Positions 17,909-26,771 of a stretch of DNA of 64,000 nt are shown here, one piece after another; within the stretch, counting starts at the first letter, position 1; each line of letters opens with the position of its first letter. Below the pieces are notes generated by a model, which saw only the letters and a list, made by a program, of their open reading frames with translations, had not been told where the DNA came from and did no database searches. This stretch comes from Algoriphagus alkaliphilus (GTDB taxonomy: Bacteria > Bacteroidota > Bacteroidia > Cytophagales > Cyclobacteriaceae), in the NCBI RefSeq assembly GCF_900103735.1, contig NZ_FMXE01000029.1:1-64000 (forward strand), in the 5' to 3' direction. The position numbers were made by a program, and so were the translations under genes.

Positions 17909-19552
17909 TTAGATGCTTCTACCTGTATTGATGACATTGACACCGTCGAAACGGGTAGTTGGGCTGCCGTGGGATACGGCGGAAACCTGAGAAGGCTGGC
18001 CTTTGCCGTCAAAGAAAGAACCAAAGAGACGGTAGTCGTCCTTGTCACAAATCTGTGAGCATGAATTCCAGAATTCCTGGGTATTGGACTGGTAAGCCAC
18101 ATCTTCGAGCATTCCGGCGATTTGGCCGTTTTTGATTTCGTAGAAAACCTGACCTCCAAACTGGAAGTTGTAGCGCTGCTGATCGATCGAATACGAACCA
18201 CGTCCAATGATGTAGATTCCTTTTTCGATGTCCTTGATCATGTCCTGTGGACTCATTTTTTCTGTTCCCGGTTTCAAGGAAACATTCGGCATCCGCTGAA
18301 ACTGAACCGAAGACCAGTTGTCCGCAAAGCAGCAACCATGTGATTCTTTTTCATCGATGATTTTGGCCTGATCACGGATCGCCTGATAGTTGACCAAGAC
18401 TCCGTTTTTGATCAGATCCCATTCCTTGGCTTTTACACCTTCATCATCCCAACCCACGTTTCCGAGGGAATTGGGCTGGATTTTGTCCGCTACGATATTG
18501 ACTTTGTCCGAACCATACTGGAAATCGCCAGACTTCCACTTGTCCAAAGTCGCAAAGCTGGTACCGGCATAGTTGGCTTCATAGCCCAATACACGGTCGA
18601 GTTCCAATGGGTGACCGACCGATTCGTGAATAGTCAGACCCAGGTGATCTGGATCCAGCATCAGGTCATACTTGCCCGGAAGGACAGATTTTGCAGTCAG
18701 TTTTTCTTTGGCATGTTTGGCAGCTGTCACGGCATCTTCTACCATGTCGTAGCTGTTTTTGTAGCTGTTGAAACCAGCCGGGTTCATGTATTTGTCAGCA
18801 GCGAGGCCGTCCAGATACTCGAATCCCATTCCCATCGGAGCACTGAGTGCCTGACGGGAGCGGAAGTTCCCTTCGGCTTTGTTGACCGCCGTGACGGTGA
18901 AGTTTGGCCAAATGCGGTGAATGTCCTGATCGATGTAGGAGCCGTCTGTAGAGGCAAAATATTTCTGCTCATTGATCATGAAAAGCGCCGAATTGACAAA
19001 GGCAGCGCCATTGTCCAAAGCTGCATTGTTTACAGAAAGCAACAGGTCAATCTTGTCTTTGACAGGCACTTCCATCGCATTTTTCTTGATCGGAGTTTTC
19101 CAACTCACTTCGCCATAGGCTTGAACCGGAGCCAAAACCACGGGCTCACTTTGGAGTTTGGAGTTGGCTTTTGCAATTGCTACGGCAGTTTCTGCGCATT
19201 TTTTGATTCCGTCAGGCGTGACATCGGAAGTGGCTGAGAAGCCCCATGTTCCGTTGGCAATGACTCGGATACCGATGCCGAAAGACTCGGCATTGGTGAT
19301 TCCCTGCACGTTTTTCTCACGGGTAAAAAGATACTGCTGCAGGTATCGCCCGATTCGGACATCGGTATAGGTGGCACCCAGTGACTTGGTCGTGTTCAAT
19401 GCCACATCTGCCAGCAGCTTTTTTGCGGCAGCATCCATTCCCGGCTCGAGCATATGCTCAGCAGAAACAGGCTGGCTGAAGGCCACCAGACCGGGAGTCA
19501 TCATTGCCCCCAATCCAAGCCCTGAAAGGTGGATAAAATCTCTTCGCTTCAA
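17909..19552 (-). CDS. tldD: TldD-like metalloprotease with Tat signal
   Basis: A 547-residue TldD-family protease. The zinc-binding helix is IHESVGHPLELDR with His 309 and the HExxxH pattern. Unlike the cytoplasmic E. coli protein it starts with a twin-arginine signal (KRRDFIHLSGLGLG followed by a hydrophobic stretch to AFSQPVSA), so it is probably exported folded; its partner PmbA has no such signal and may piggyback or stay in the cytoplasm. The start codon is TTG at 19552 because no ATG precedes the RR motif in frame. Known members cleave peptides; its substrate here is unknown. Confidence 0.93.
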   Translation of the reverse strand: MKRRDFIHLSGLGLGAMMTPGLVAFSQPVSAEHMLEPGMDAAAKKLLADVALNTTKSLGATYTDVRIGRYLQQYLFTREKNVQGITNAESFGIGIRVIANGTWGFSATSDVTPDGIKKCAETAVAIAKANSKLQSEPVVLAPVQAYGEVSWKTPIKKNAMEVPVKDKIDLLLSVNNAALDNGAAFVNSALFMINEQKYFASTDGSYIDQDIHRIWPNFTVTAVNKAEGNFRSRQALSAPMGMGFEYLDGLAADKYMNPAGFNSYKNSYDMVEDAVTAAKHAKEKLTAKSVLPGKYDLMLDPDHLGLTIHESVGHPLELDRVLGYEANYAGTSFATLDKWKSGDFQYGSDKVNIVADKIQPNSLGNVGWDDEGVKAKEWDLIKNGVLVNYQAIRDQAKIIDEKESHGCCFADNWSSVQFQRMPNVSLKPGTEKMSPQDMIKDIEKGIYIIGRGSYSIDQQRYNFQFGGQVFYEIKNGQIAGMLEDVAYQSNTQEFWNSCSQICDKDDYRLFGSFFDGKGQPSQVSAVSHGSPTTRFDGVNVINTGRSI

Positions 19553-20461
19553 TTTATCGCTTGTTTAATGGTTAGTTTATAGTTTCTCAATTATTAGTTT
19601 ATTTCAATGTTAATTAACCTGACACATCCCATTGAATCGTCCGATGTCAGATGACCGATGACCGATGTGTTTTGGATTTGAAAGTTTTTAGGTTGCATCA
19701 AGCGCATTCTTGATTTGCCGATAGGATTTTGGAAATTCAAATTCACTTGAGCTAAATGTAAACCTATTCCCCATTCCATTCAACGGGAATGTTACAATGG
19801 CGGTAAAAGGGTTTAATTGGTGGGGAATATTCGGTTTGGGAAGCACTTTTCGACCCTTGAGGGTTTTCGAAAGTCAAGAATTGTGACAATTTTTTGAGGA
19901 ATTCGGGAAAATGGGGTGGAAGGTTTGGAAGTTGGGAGGTACGGAAGCATGGAAGTTGGAAGGTTTAGAAAGAAATGAATTGCGGCTAGCCTCGATAGCT
20001 CGGAAAGGAGCTTGGAAATAGTTCGACACCTTTCGGGGTCGCGGGGTGTCGCCTATCGATCCTCAAGTCCACGGGTTGCACCCGCGGTTATTCAAAGATT
20101 TGGAGGTTTTCTCATAAGTGCTGTTTACACATTGAGCGAAGTCGAAATGCGCTTGTATTCCCTGCAAACTGCCTTCGACTCCGCTCAGGCTGACACCACC
20201 GTTCCTTTTAAGACAACCTGCTGGTATTTGCCAAGTCTTTTTGTCCAATCCAATGACCACGGAGTGGTCGAACCTCTCAATAACCCTAGGTAAAACCTAG
20301 GGAAAAGTGTAAACCGAAATGGTGGCAACAACCCCGTGAGGGGGTTGAACTTAGAAGGAAATGGAATTACAAATTCCAAAAGATATTAGGGCGGAGTTTC
20401 AAACTCCACCCAGTCAAACGTCTATTCTACTCCCTTTAGGGTATTTAGATGGGGCAAAAAC
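19553..20461. other. Intergenic stretch full of short palindromes
   Basis: No gene over about 900 bp. Notable pieces: ccgatgtcagatgaccgatgaccgatgtgt at 19641-19670 (repeated at 42135), low-complexity ggaagttggaagg at 19920-19965, attgagcgaagtcgaaatgcg at 20131-20151 and ccttcgactccgctcaggctgaca at 20172-20195. Palindromes CCCTAGGtaaaaCCTAGGG (20284-20302), CAACCCCgtgagGGGGTTG (20329-20347) and GGCGGAGTTTcAAACTCCACC (20390-20410) follow one another like stacked REP elements. Confidence 0.7.
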
Positions 20462-21100
20462 TCAAAAAATCCTCAAAAGCAGGCCAGTTGAGATTTGATA
20501 CCCTGCCGACCTACGGATGTAATTTCGATCTTGATCGTTAATTACTATACTTCTGCCATTGTATAATCCATATTCCGCTCCAATCGTGGCACTTAAGATG
20601 AAATCCTCGGAAATTTTGGCTAAGCGATACTGGACATTCGCTTTCCCAAAAAAATGAGAATAATTCAGAATAAAGCGAGAGGGAGAAAATCCATGAATCA
20701 CTCTGAAATTCCCAAAACCCAGTTCCGGCCGGATCACCCATCGATTTCCAACAGGAAGATCATAAAACACAAACAATCCAGCTTCCCGAAATCGTGCCTC
20801 ATTAAAAAAGCCTCCCAAAAATTGATTTTCAAGGACTTCAGCACCATTTCCACTTGCATAAAACCCCAAACCCGGATATCCTGAAACTCCAAAGTCAAAA
20901 TTAATCCGATACCCCAAATTCACCTGATATGAATCTCCGAGAAAGTTGCCCTGCTTAAAATTCCGCCCAAGAAGCTCCACACTGAAATCTGAAAAGAAGA
21001 TGTTCTTGTCGAATTTTTTCCACATCTTCTCTTCTTGGGAATGGCAAATACTCAGATTCAGGAAAGTTAAGACTGGAATTAGAAAGATTAATTTCTTCAT
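20462..21100 (-). CDS. Predicted outer-membrane beta-barrel protein
   Basis: A 212-residue exported protein with signal peptide (MKKLIFLIPVLTFLNLSICHS). The mature chain is a succession of aromatic, alternating strands (YQVNLGYRINFDFGV, GLFVFYDLPVGNRWVIRPELGFG, YQISTGLLLRIF) ending in Phe, typical of a small outer-membrane barrel. No specific family recognised. Its start overlaps the stop of the upstream lipoprotein gene by 4 bp, so the two are co-translated and probably function together at the outer membrane. Confidence 0.75.
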   Translation of the reverse strand: MKKLIFLIPVLTFLNLSICHSQEEKMWKKFDKNIFFSDFSVELLGRNFKQGNFLGDSYQVNLGYRINFDFGVSGYPGLGFYASGNGAEVLENQFLGGFFNEARFREAGLFVFYDLPVGNRWVIRPELGFGNFRVIHGFSPSRFILNYSHFFGKANVQYRLAKISEDFILSATIGAEYGLYNGRSIVINDQDRNYIRRSAGYQISTGLLLRIF

Positions 21101-21498
21101 GGCTGTACCAAAATCACTGTTCCCAAATCAATTACCCCATTTGCATCCCTCGAAGAAGGATCTAGTCTAAGATCCCTATCCGTGTAGGTAAAATCATTTT
21201 GATTGATCTCAAATAAAAATGGTGAAGGAGCGGTCAATCTGTAACTATAATTCAGGTTTTTGGAGGGTAACACAACCTTGAATTCACCTTGATTCCCGGT
21301 AGTAACCGAATAAACCAGTGAGGATCCCGAATAGAAATTGAGCCTTAAATTGGTTATAGTATCGCCTGACTCGTTGACGATTCTTCCCTGAAACGTATCA
21401 AAACTATCGTGAATATATTCCTGGCAGCCTTGAGCTACAAACAAGAAAGAAATGAAAATCAGCAGATTTTTGATTCGGTTATTGGTAGCCTCATTCAT
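21097..21498 (-). CDS. Lipoprotein with carboxypeptidase-regulatory-like fold
   Basis: A 133-residue lipoprotein: hydrophobic segment then lipobox VAQGC (Cys 25). The mature part (FQGRIVNESGDTITNLRLNFYSGSSLVYSVTTGNQGEFKVVLPS) is an Ig-like prealbumin fold resembling carboxypeptidase regulatory domains, common in Bacteroidota cell-surface proteins. Overlaps the downstream barrel gene by 4 bp. Possibly a surface partner of that barrel; function unknown. Confidence 0.75.
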   Translation of the reverse strand: MNEATNNRIKNLLIFISFLFVAQGCQEYIHDSFDTFQGRIVNESGDTITNLRLNFYSGSSLVYSVTTGNQGEFKVVLPSKNLNYSYRLTAPSPFLFEINQNDFTYTDRDLRLDPSSRDANGVIDLGTVILVQP

Positions 21499-21602
21499 GT
21501 GGTTTTACTTTTAAAAGTCTAGGTCAAAAACGAAATTTTTGGCCGCTATGCTACAAGTTTTGATTTACCGAAACAAGCCAATAAACTGTATTTTCCCAAC
21601 TT

Positions 21603-21788
21603 TTACTCCTCTACTCTCCAAGTTTCCAAGTTAAACTGTTGCTTGATGAGTAATTTGGTATAATGCCGATTTCTTCTCCCCTTTTTTGCATCCGCCCGTT
21701 TTTCATTTCGCTTGTCCACTACGATTCGTTCCAAATCGTTAAGATCCGTGAACGTTTCAATCTGGTTAAGTGAAGTTCGCTTTGGCAT
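21603..21788 (-). CDS. Small basic hypothetical protein
   Basis: A 61-residue frame starting MPKRTSLNQIETFTDLNDLERIVVDKRNEKRADAKKGRRNRHYTKLL, strongly basic in the middle. No domain recognised. A purine-rich agaaagagg lies upstream but rather far from the ATG. The charged, low-Cys composition looks like a real small protein, perhaps nucleic-acid binding, but that is only inference. Confidence 0.45.
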   Translation of the reverse strand: MPKRTSLNQIETFTDLNDLERIVVDKRNEKRADAKKGRRNRHYTKLLIKQQFNLETWRVEE

Positions 21789-21868
21789 TTTTGATTATTT
21801 TGAATCTTTATATCCTCTTTCTTACCAGTAGCCATAGGAAATAAGGCTAGAAGTCCGATGAGACGAGC

Positions 21869-21952
21869 TGTGGACTGTGGACGGTCGTCTGTCGACGATT
21901 ATCCGCTTTTTGCAATTTCAATTTTAGCAAACTGGTAGAATTGCGGATAATC
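21869..21952. repeat. Dispersed TGTGGAC...GATTATCCGC element
   Basis: ctgtggactgtggacggtcgtctgtcgac followed by GATTATCCGC (21897-21906), and in inverted orientation TTGCGGATAATC at 21941-21952. It combines the two motifs seen at 6958-7034 and at 36321-36348, and sits in the leader of the amidohydrolase gene. Confidence 0.8.
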
Positions 21953-21991
21953 ACATAAAACAAAATTCAACCTCAGCAAAAACCCATTTTT

Positions 21992-23329
21992 ATGAAAACT
22001 TTTAAACCATCCCTCTGGATTCTTACGCTGGTTTTGGTCGCTCTTTCTCAAAACCTGTTCGCTCAAACCAAAACCCTCTTGATCAACAATGTGGAGATTT
22101 TCAATGGAACAGATGAAAAAACAATCCTAGGGAACATTCTGATCGAAGGAAACACCATCTCCAAGATTTCCACCGCTCCAATCCCGACCAACAAGAGCGC
22201 CAACGTACAAATCATTGATGGCAAGGGAAAATTTCTAATGCCGGGTTTGATTGATGCACACTATCACGCCATGTTTTCAAGCCTTTCCCAAATCGCCTTG
22301 TTGACCTCAAATATTGGTTTTGTCAACTTAGTGGCCGGGAAAAATGCCGAAAACTTGTTGATGAAGGGATTTACCAGCATCCGGGATTTGGGTGGGCCGG
22401 TCTTCGGTTTGAAACAGGCGATCGACAACAAAGTAATCCCCGGGCCGAGAATCTGGCCTTCAGGTGCCTTTATTTCCCAAACGGGTGGTCACGGAGATTT
22501 CCGCCTTCCCAATGAAATTCCATCAGATCCCTCCAACGGTTTGACCTATGCCGAGCGAATCAATGCCGCCGCAATTGCCGATAGCCCGGATGCGGTCAGA
22601 CTTCGTGCCCGGGAGCAATTGATGCTCGGGGCCAGCCAAATCAAGCTGATGGCGGGGGGTGGTGTTTCCTCTATTTATGACCCCCTAGATGTAACCCAGT
22701 ACACCGAAGCCGAGATCAGGGCCGCGGTGGAAGCTGCGGAAAATTGGGGCACCTACGTCACCGTCCATGCCTATACGCCCAGAGCGATTCAGCAGGCGAT
22801 CCGTGCCGGAGTCAAATGCATCGATCACGGACAGCTGATCGATGAGGAGACGGTGAAAATGATGGTAGAAAAAGACGTGATCTGGAGTTTGCAGCCTTTT
22901 GTAGATGAAGGGGATAAAGGAGTCTTAAGTCCTGAAAGTCGTGCAAAGCAACTGGAAATGTATCAGGGAACGGATACAGCCTTTGAGTTGGCCAAAAAGT
23001 ACAACATGAAAATAGCCTATGGCACCGATGTGCTGTTTGATGCCCAAAAGGCTGCACAGCCTGGGCTTCAACTTGTGAAAATGAAGCGTTGGTTTAGCAA
23101 CTTTCAAATCCTCCAAATGGCCACTGTAAACAATGCCCAACTGCTTGAACTTTCGGGCAAAAGAAGTCCTTATTCCGGCAAATTGGGAGTGATAGCAGAA
23201 GGAGCTTTGGCAGATTTGATTTTGGTGGATGGAAATTTGATCCAAAATCTGGAATTGATCACCGAACCGGAAAAAAACATCATGATGGTCATGAAGGATG
23301 GAGTGATTTATAAAAATATGCTGAAGTAA
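21992..23329 (+). CDS. Exported metal-dependent amidohydrolase
   Basis: A 445-residue amidohydrolase with a signal peptide (ending NLFAQT), so periplasmic. Metal ligands of the family are visible: His 90 and His 92 (DAHYHAMF), the carbamylated-Lys candidate Lys 218 (IKLMAGGG), His 259 (VTVHAY), His 279 (CIDHGQ) and Asp 346 (AYGTD). The layout matches the imidazolonepropionase-like / Xaa-Pro dipeptidase branch that includes exported prolidase-type enzymes; the true substrate (dipeptide or cyclic amide) is not predictable. Monocistronic, between two repeat-containing spacers. Confidence 0.9.
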   Translation: MKTFKPSLWILTLVLVALSQNLFAQTKTLLINNVEIFNGTDEKTILGNILIEGNTISKISTAPIPTNKSANVQIIDGKGKFLMPGLIDAHYHAMFSSLSQIALLTSNIGFVNLVAGKNAENLLMKGFTSIRDLGGPVFGLKQAIDNKVIPGPRIWPSGAFISQTGGHGDFRLPNEIPSDPSNGLTYAERINAAAIADSPDAVRLRAREQLMLGASQIKLMAGGGVSSIYDPLDVTQYTEAEIRAAVEAAENWGTYVTVHAYTPRAIQQAIRAGVKCIDHGQLIDEETVKMMVEKDVIWSLQPFVDEGDKGVLSPESRAKQLEMYQGTDTAFELAKKYNMKIAYGTDVLFDAQKAAQPGLQLVKMKRWFSNFQILQMATVNNAQLLELSGKRSPYSGKLGVIAEGALADLILVDGNLIQNLELITEPEKNIMMVMKDGVIYKNMLK

Positions 23330-23760
23330 AAGGTGTATTGTTGGAATCGATGAGGAGTTGTAAGGGTGAGTGATCTATGAGGATAATGACAAGAGCGATG
23401 GCTCGAAATACAAAGGCGTCGGTGGAGCTATTGGTTATCGTTTTTACCACGGGTTTTGGTTCGACTTCGCTCACCAACAACACACTAGTTTATTGAGAAA
23501 TTAGACCATTATAAGGTTCGGTTATGAAATTATCGATGCGCTTAAATAACCTTAGCTCCTTGCATGTGGCACTGAACCTTTGCGTGCCTTGGTGTTCTTC
23601 GTGGCTTAAAACAAACATCAATTTACACTGCCTTTGACTAACCTGAAACCTTCTATTTAAAAATCATTAATAACCGGATACTATTGTTCCCGTTAGGTAA
23701 TTGTATGCCGGATTCAGTAATCAAATAAAGGACTTTCCGACATTTTTAATTATCATAACT
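23330..23760. other. Intergenic spacer with a dispersed repeat
   Basis: No gene seen. A copy of the cctttgcgtgccttggtgttcttcgtggct repeat lies at 23578-23607. A word tggttcgacttcgctcacc at 23457-23475 resembles the REP-like motifs of the 20.1 kb spacer. Confidence 0.55.
23571..23608. repeat. Dispersed CTTTGCG...CTTCGTGGC repeat
   Basis: Sequence gcactgaacctttgcgtgcc...ttcttcgtggcttaaa is a further copy of the family at 4042 and 8869-8992. Confidence 0.55.
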
Positions 23761-24165
23761 ATGGACATTAAATTCACAGAATCCGAACTTCAATTTTTGT
23801 CGAAATCATACGGAGACGAAAATATTCAGCTTGATTTCACCGATACCAATGAGTTTACAATCCATCATCCGAAAGCAAAAATCCCCTGTGAAATCATAGC
23901 CTTTACTTCCCGATCTATCCGGATTCAATACAAGTTGGGTTTTTTCAAAAATCTAATCGTAAATATGTTTGTGAATTTTGAGCTTGAAGGAATAATTTGG
24001 GACAAAAGGGAAAAGTATTTTGATATTCATCCCTTTTCCTTCCTTCCGGAGAAAGAGAGACTGGCAACGAAGGATTTTAGAATTGATGCGATTTCTCTTG
24101 AGCCCGGTTCCTTTGAAATCACCTTGGGCATCATGCCTGAAAAAAGTCTGAATGACCAATTTTGA
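23761..24165 (+). CDS. Hypothetical cytoplasmic protein
   Basis: A 134-residue protein; ATG 23761 chosen over the longer frame because the region before it is non-coding in character. The sequence (MDIKFTESELQFLSKSYGDENIQLDFTD) has no signal peptide. It alternates charged and aromatic residues and looks like a small beta-rich domain. No family recognised, no co-oriented neighbour. Confidence 0.62.
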   Translation: MDIKFTESELQFLSKSYGDENIQLDFTDTNEFTIHHPKAKIPCEIIAFTSRSIRIQYKLGFFKNLIVNMFVNFELEGIIWDKREKYFDIHPFSFLPEKERLATKDFRIDAISLEPGSFEITLGIMPEKSLNDQF

Positions 24166-24198
24166 TTGTGATTTTTTTGTGCAGGAAAAATCGTAATT

Positions 24199-24435
24199 TC
24201 TTCAGAGGGCTTCAAATATTACAACTATCGCTCAACGTTGCCAAAGCCCCGTATTTCGTATTTCGTACTTATCCAGAAAGATTGCTTCGCTCCTTCGTCG
24301 CTCGCAATGACGTTTCTTCCTCTCAATCACGAAAAAGCCCTCCAAACATCTTCAGAGGGCTCGTATTTCGTACTTCAAATTTCGTATCTGCAAAAAGATT
24401 GCTTCTCCAGATGAAAAATCGGGATCGCAATGACG
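24199..24435. repeat. Intergenic repeats including GATTGCTTCGCTCCTTCGTCGCTCGCAATGACG
   Basis: The words cttcagagggct (24199, 24350), gtatttcgta (several) and gattgcttcgctcc..cgctcgcaatgac (24280-24312) occur here; the last is a widespread intergenic motif, with a degraded second copy at 24396-24433 (agattgcttctcc...gatcgcaatgacg). It lies between convergent genes. Confidence 0.6.
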
Positions 24436-25779
24436 CTATACTTTCGGCACTTTCCAGCCATTGTGATAATTAGCCTTCATCAGCTGATTGGCTTCTGAAT
24501 CGGTAAACATGTTTTTTCCAGCATCCCAATGGATCTTCTTGCCAGTCTTGTAAGCAATATTACCCATTTGGGCATTGATCGCAGCAACCGAACCGGTTTG
24601 AATCGCGCACTTTAGCAGTTTGGGATCATTGGCAGTCATCGCTTCCACAAAGTTCACAGTGTGAAGATCAAGCGCGGATGGACCCTGAGGTCGAGTATGT
24701 GGCACCTCCTCAATCTTGTTTTTACGTTGACCATCCACATTTTCAGTTTCGGGAATCACTTTCCAGCCTCCCCGGTTTACGACCAAAGTTGCATTGTTGC
24801 CGATAAAGGCTATTCCTTCCGTGGTGCCGTAGTTGCCACCATCGATACCGGTGGCATGTTCCCACAACATATTGAATCCTTCGTATTCATACACCGTCTG
24901 TAGCGTATCAGGAGTTTCGGACGCGTCATCCGGATAGGCAAATTTCCCGCCGGAGGCCATCACTGACTTAGGTGCACTGACTCCCATTGCATACAGTGCA
25001 ATGTCAATTTCATGAACGCCCCAATCTGTCATCAGTCCACCTGCATAGTCCCAAAACCAGCGGAAGTTGAAATGAAAGCGGTTAGCATTGAATTCCCTTT
25101 TGGGTGCTGGCCCGAGCCACATGTCATAATCGACTCCAGCTGGTGCAGGGCCGTTAGGAACTACCGGCACGGGCTTCATCCAACCCTGATATGCCCAGCA
25201 TTTTACCAGACGAATCTGACCGAGTTTTCCCGATTTTACATATTGGATAGCTTCGTCATACTGGGAACCTGAACGCTGCCACTGTCCTACTTGGACGATT
25301 TTGCCGTAGCGTTCCTGGGCTTTCACCATGATTTGGCACTCTTCAATAGTATTTGCTATCGGCTTCTCGACATAAACATGCTTTCCTGCAGACACCGCAT
25401 CCACCATATTCAGGCAATGCCAGTGGTCTGGAGTTCCTACAATCACCACGTCGATATCCTTGTCTTCCAGCATTTTTCGGTAGTCCTTGTATTGCTTGGG
25501 ACGGGTACCCCGCAATTTGAAAACATCCTCTGAGCGCTGATCGAGTACACTTTGATCCACATCACAAAGAGCCACACAGTTGACTTGAGGGATTTTAAGA
25601 TTCGCATTCATGTTGGACCAGCCCATTCCTTTACAGCCAATGAGGCCATAATTGATTTGGTCATTGGGCCCAATGGTTCGGGTAAATTTTCCGAAATCTG
25701 CAGCGGTCAGGATTGAGGGCATGCTCAATCCAGCTCCCAGCAGCATTGTGTTTTGTATAAATCGTCTTCTTGAAGTCAT
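24436..25779 (-). CDS. Exported Gfo/Idh/MocA-family oxidoreductase
   Basis: A 447-residue NAD(P)-dependent oxidoreductase with a twin-arginine signal (TSRRRFIQNTMLLGAGLSM). The Rossmann fold starts at INYGLIGCKGMGWSNM (about residue 42), and the EKP motif is at 138-140 (VYVEKPIANT). Tat export suggests it folds with its cofactor and works in the periplasm, as in glycoside 3-oxidation systems of Bacteroidota. It ends up 92 bp downstream of the DUF1080 gene on the same strand, supporting a joint role: one makes or uses 3-keto-sugars, the other cleaves them. The pairing role is inference. Confidence 0.93.
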   Translation of the reverse strand: MTSRRRFIQNTMLLGAGLSMPSILTAADFGKFTRTIGPNDQINYGLIGCKGMGWSNMNANLKIPQVNCVALCDVDQSVLDQRSEDVFKLRGTRPKQYKDYRKMLEDKDIDVVIVGTPDHWHCLNMVDAVSAGKHVYVEKPIANTIEECQIMVKAQERYGKIVQVGQWQRSGSQYDEAIQYVKSGKLGQIRLVKCWAYQGWMKPVPVVPNGPAPAGVDYDMWLGPAPKREFNANRFHFNFRWFWDYAGGLMTDWGVHEIDIALYAMGVSAPKSVMASGGKFAYPDDASETPDTLQTVYEYEGFNMLWEHATGIDGGNYGTTEGIAFIGNNATLVVNRGGWKVIPETENVDGQRKNKIEEVPHTRPQGPSALDLHTVNFVEAMTANDPKLLKCAIQTGSVAAINAQMGNIAYKTGKKIHWDAGKNMFTDSEANQLMKANYHNGWKVPKV

Positions 25780-25815
25780 TTGGTTATTTAGTTATTGGGT
25801 TGAGAGTTATTTATT

Positions 25816-25863
25816 AGTCCATAGTCTGGTAGTCCATGGACCATGGTCTATCAACTATGGACT
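25816..25863. repeat. Palindrome between oxidoreductase and DUF1080 genes
   Basis: AGTCCATAG (25816-25824) and CTATGGACT (25855-25863) are perfect arms and the centre ccatggaccatgg is also self-complementary. It resembles, with a/t changes, the TGTGGACTGTTGAC family, and lies in the leader of the Gfo/Idh gene. Confidence 0.75.
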
Positions 25864-25871
25864 GCACAAAA

Positions 25872-26639
25872 TCAAAGTGGTCTGACCCAAATATTTCTGA
25901 ATCGTACCGGATTGCCGTGATCCTGCAATTTGATTGGCAATGCATCTGCATGAGCCATATAATTCGGAATTCCAATATACTCGGTTGGGCCTCGGAGGAT
26001 CACATTGTTTTGAACCAATACTCCGTTGATCAACACAGTGACAGTAGCAGGGGAAGTCACCATTCCATTTTTGTCAAAGCGAGGAGCTTTGAAGATTATG
26101 TCATAGTAGTTCCACTCGCCCGGTGCCCGCAGCGGATTCACCAAAGGAGGATGTTGCTTGTAGATACTTCCAGCCTGTCCGTTGGTGTAGGTTTTACTTT
26201 CGTAGGAGTCCAATATCTGAACTTCATACATTCCCATCAGGAAAAACCCGGAATTTCCACGGCCCTGACCTTCACCTACAATCTCAGTAGGTGCGGACCA
26301 TTCAATGTGATATTGGGCATCACCGAAAGCAAGCTTGGACTGAATGTCTCCTTTTCCTTTGGCCACGACCAGTTCTCCCTTTTCGACGGTCCACTGTGCA
26401 GGACTTGAACCGTCTTTTGCACTTACAAAACCATTCAGATTTGAACCGTCAAACAGGACAATCGCATCAGATGGTGGTGCGGTGTTGTTGGCACCGGGAG
26501 TGATTTTCGGAGGAACAGGCGTGTAAAATTCTGTGGCCTGAGGTGGTAACTTTGGCGGGGTATGCTCCTGTGCCAGGGATAAAGAACTTACAGAAAGCCC
26601 CATAGCGAGTAAAGCGAAAGCATGTAGTTGCTTAGTCAT
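25872..26639 (-). CDS. DUF1080 / 3-keto-disaccharide hydrolase-like protein
   Basis: A 255-residue protein with signal peptide (ending SLSLAQ) and a DUF1080 domain: IVLFDGSNLNGF, WTVEKGELVVAKGKGDIQSKLAFGDAQYHIEW, and GNSGFFLMGMYEVQILDSY. The family has a concanavalin-like jelly roll, and several members act on 3-keto-glycosides. A Pro-rich linker (PPKLPPQATEFYTPVPPKITPG) separates the signal and domain. Upstream, same-strand partner of the exported Gfo/Idh oxidoreductase. Enzymatic call is by family and context. Confidence 0.9.
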   Translation of the reverse strand: MTKQLHAFALLAMGLSVSSLSLAQEHTPPKLPPQATEFYTPVPPKITPGANNTAPPSDAIVLFDGSNLNGFVSAKDGSSPAQWTVEKGELVVAKGKGDIQSKLAFGDAQYHIEWSAPTEIVGEGQGRGNSGFFLMGMYEVQILDSYESKTYTNGQAGSIYKQHPPLVNPLRAPGEWNYYDIIFKAPRFDKNGMVTSPATVTVLINGVLVQNNVILRGPTEYIGIPNYMAHADALPIKLQDHGNPVRFRNIWVRPL

Positions 26640-26771
26640 ACAATAGATTATTTTAGGTAATGAATGTTATCCCGATAAATTACAGGAAAAAAGCCGTGAA
26701 TCGGAAAGCCGTTGATGGATTTTTGCTGGAAAAGCCCGATTCATTTTTTACTTTTCAGAAAATTAGCCACC

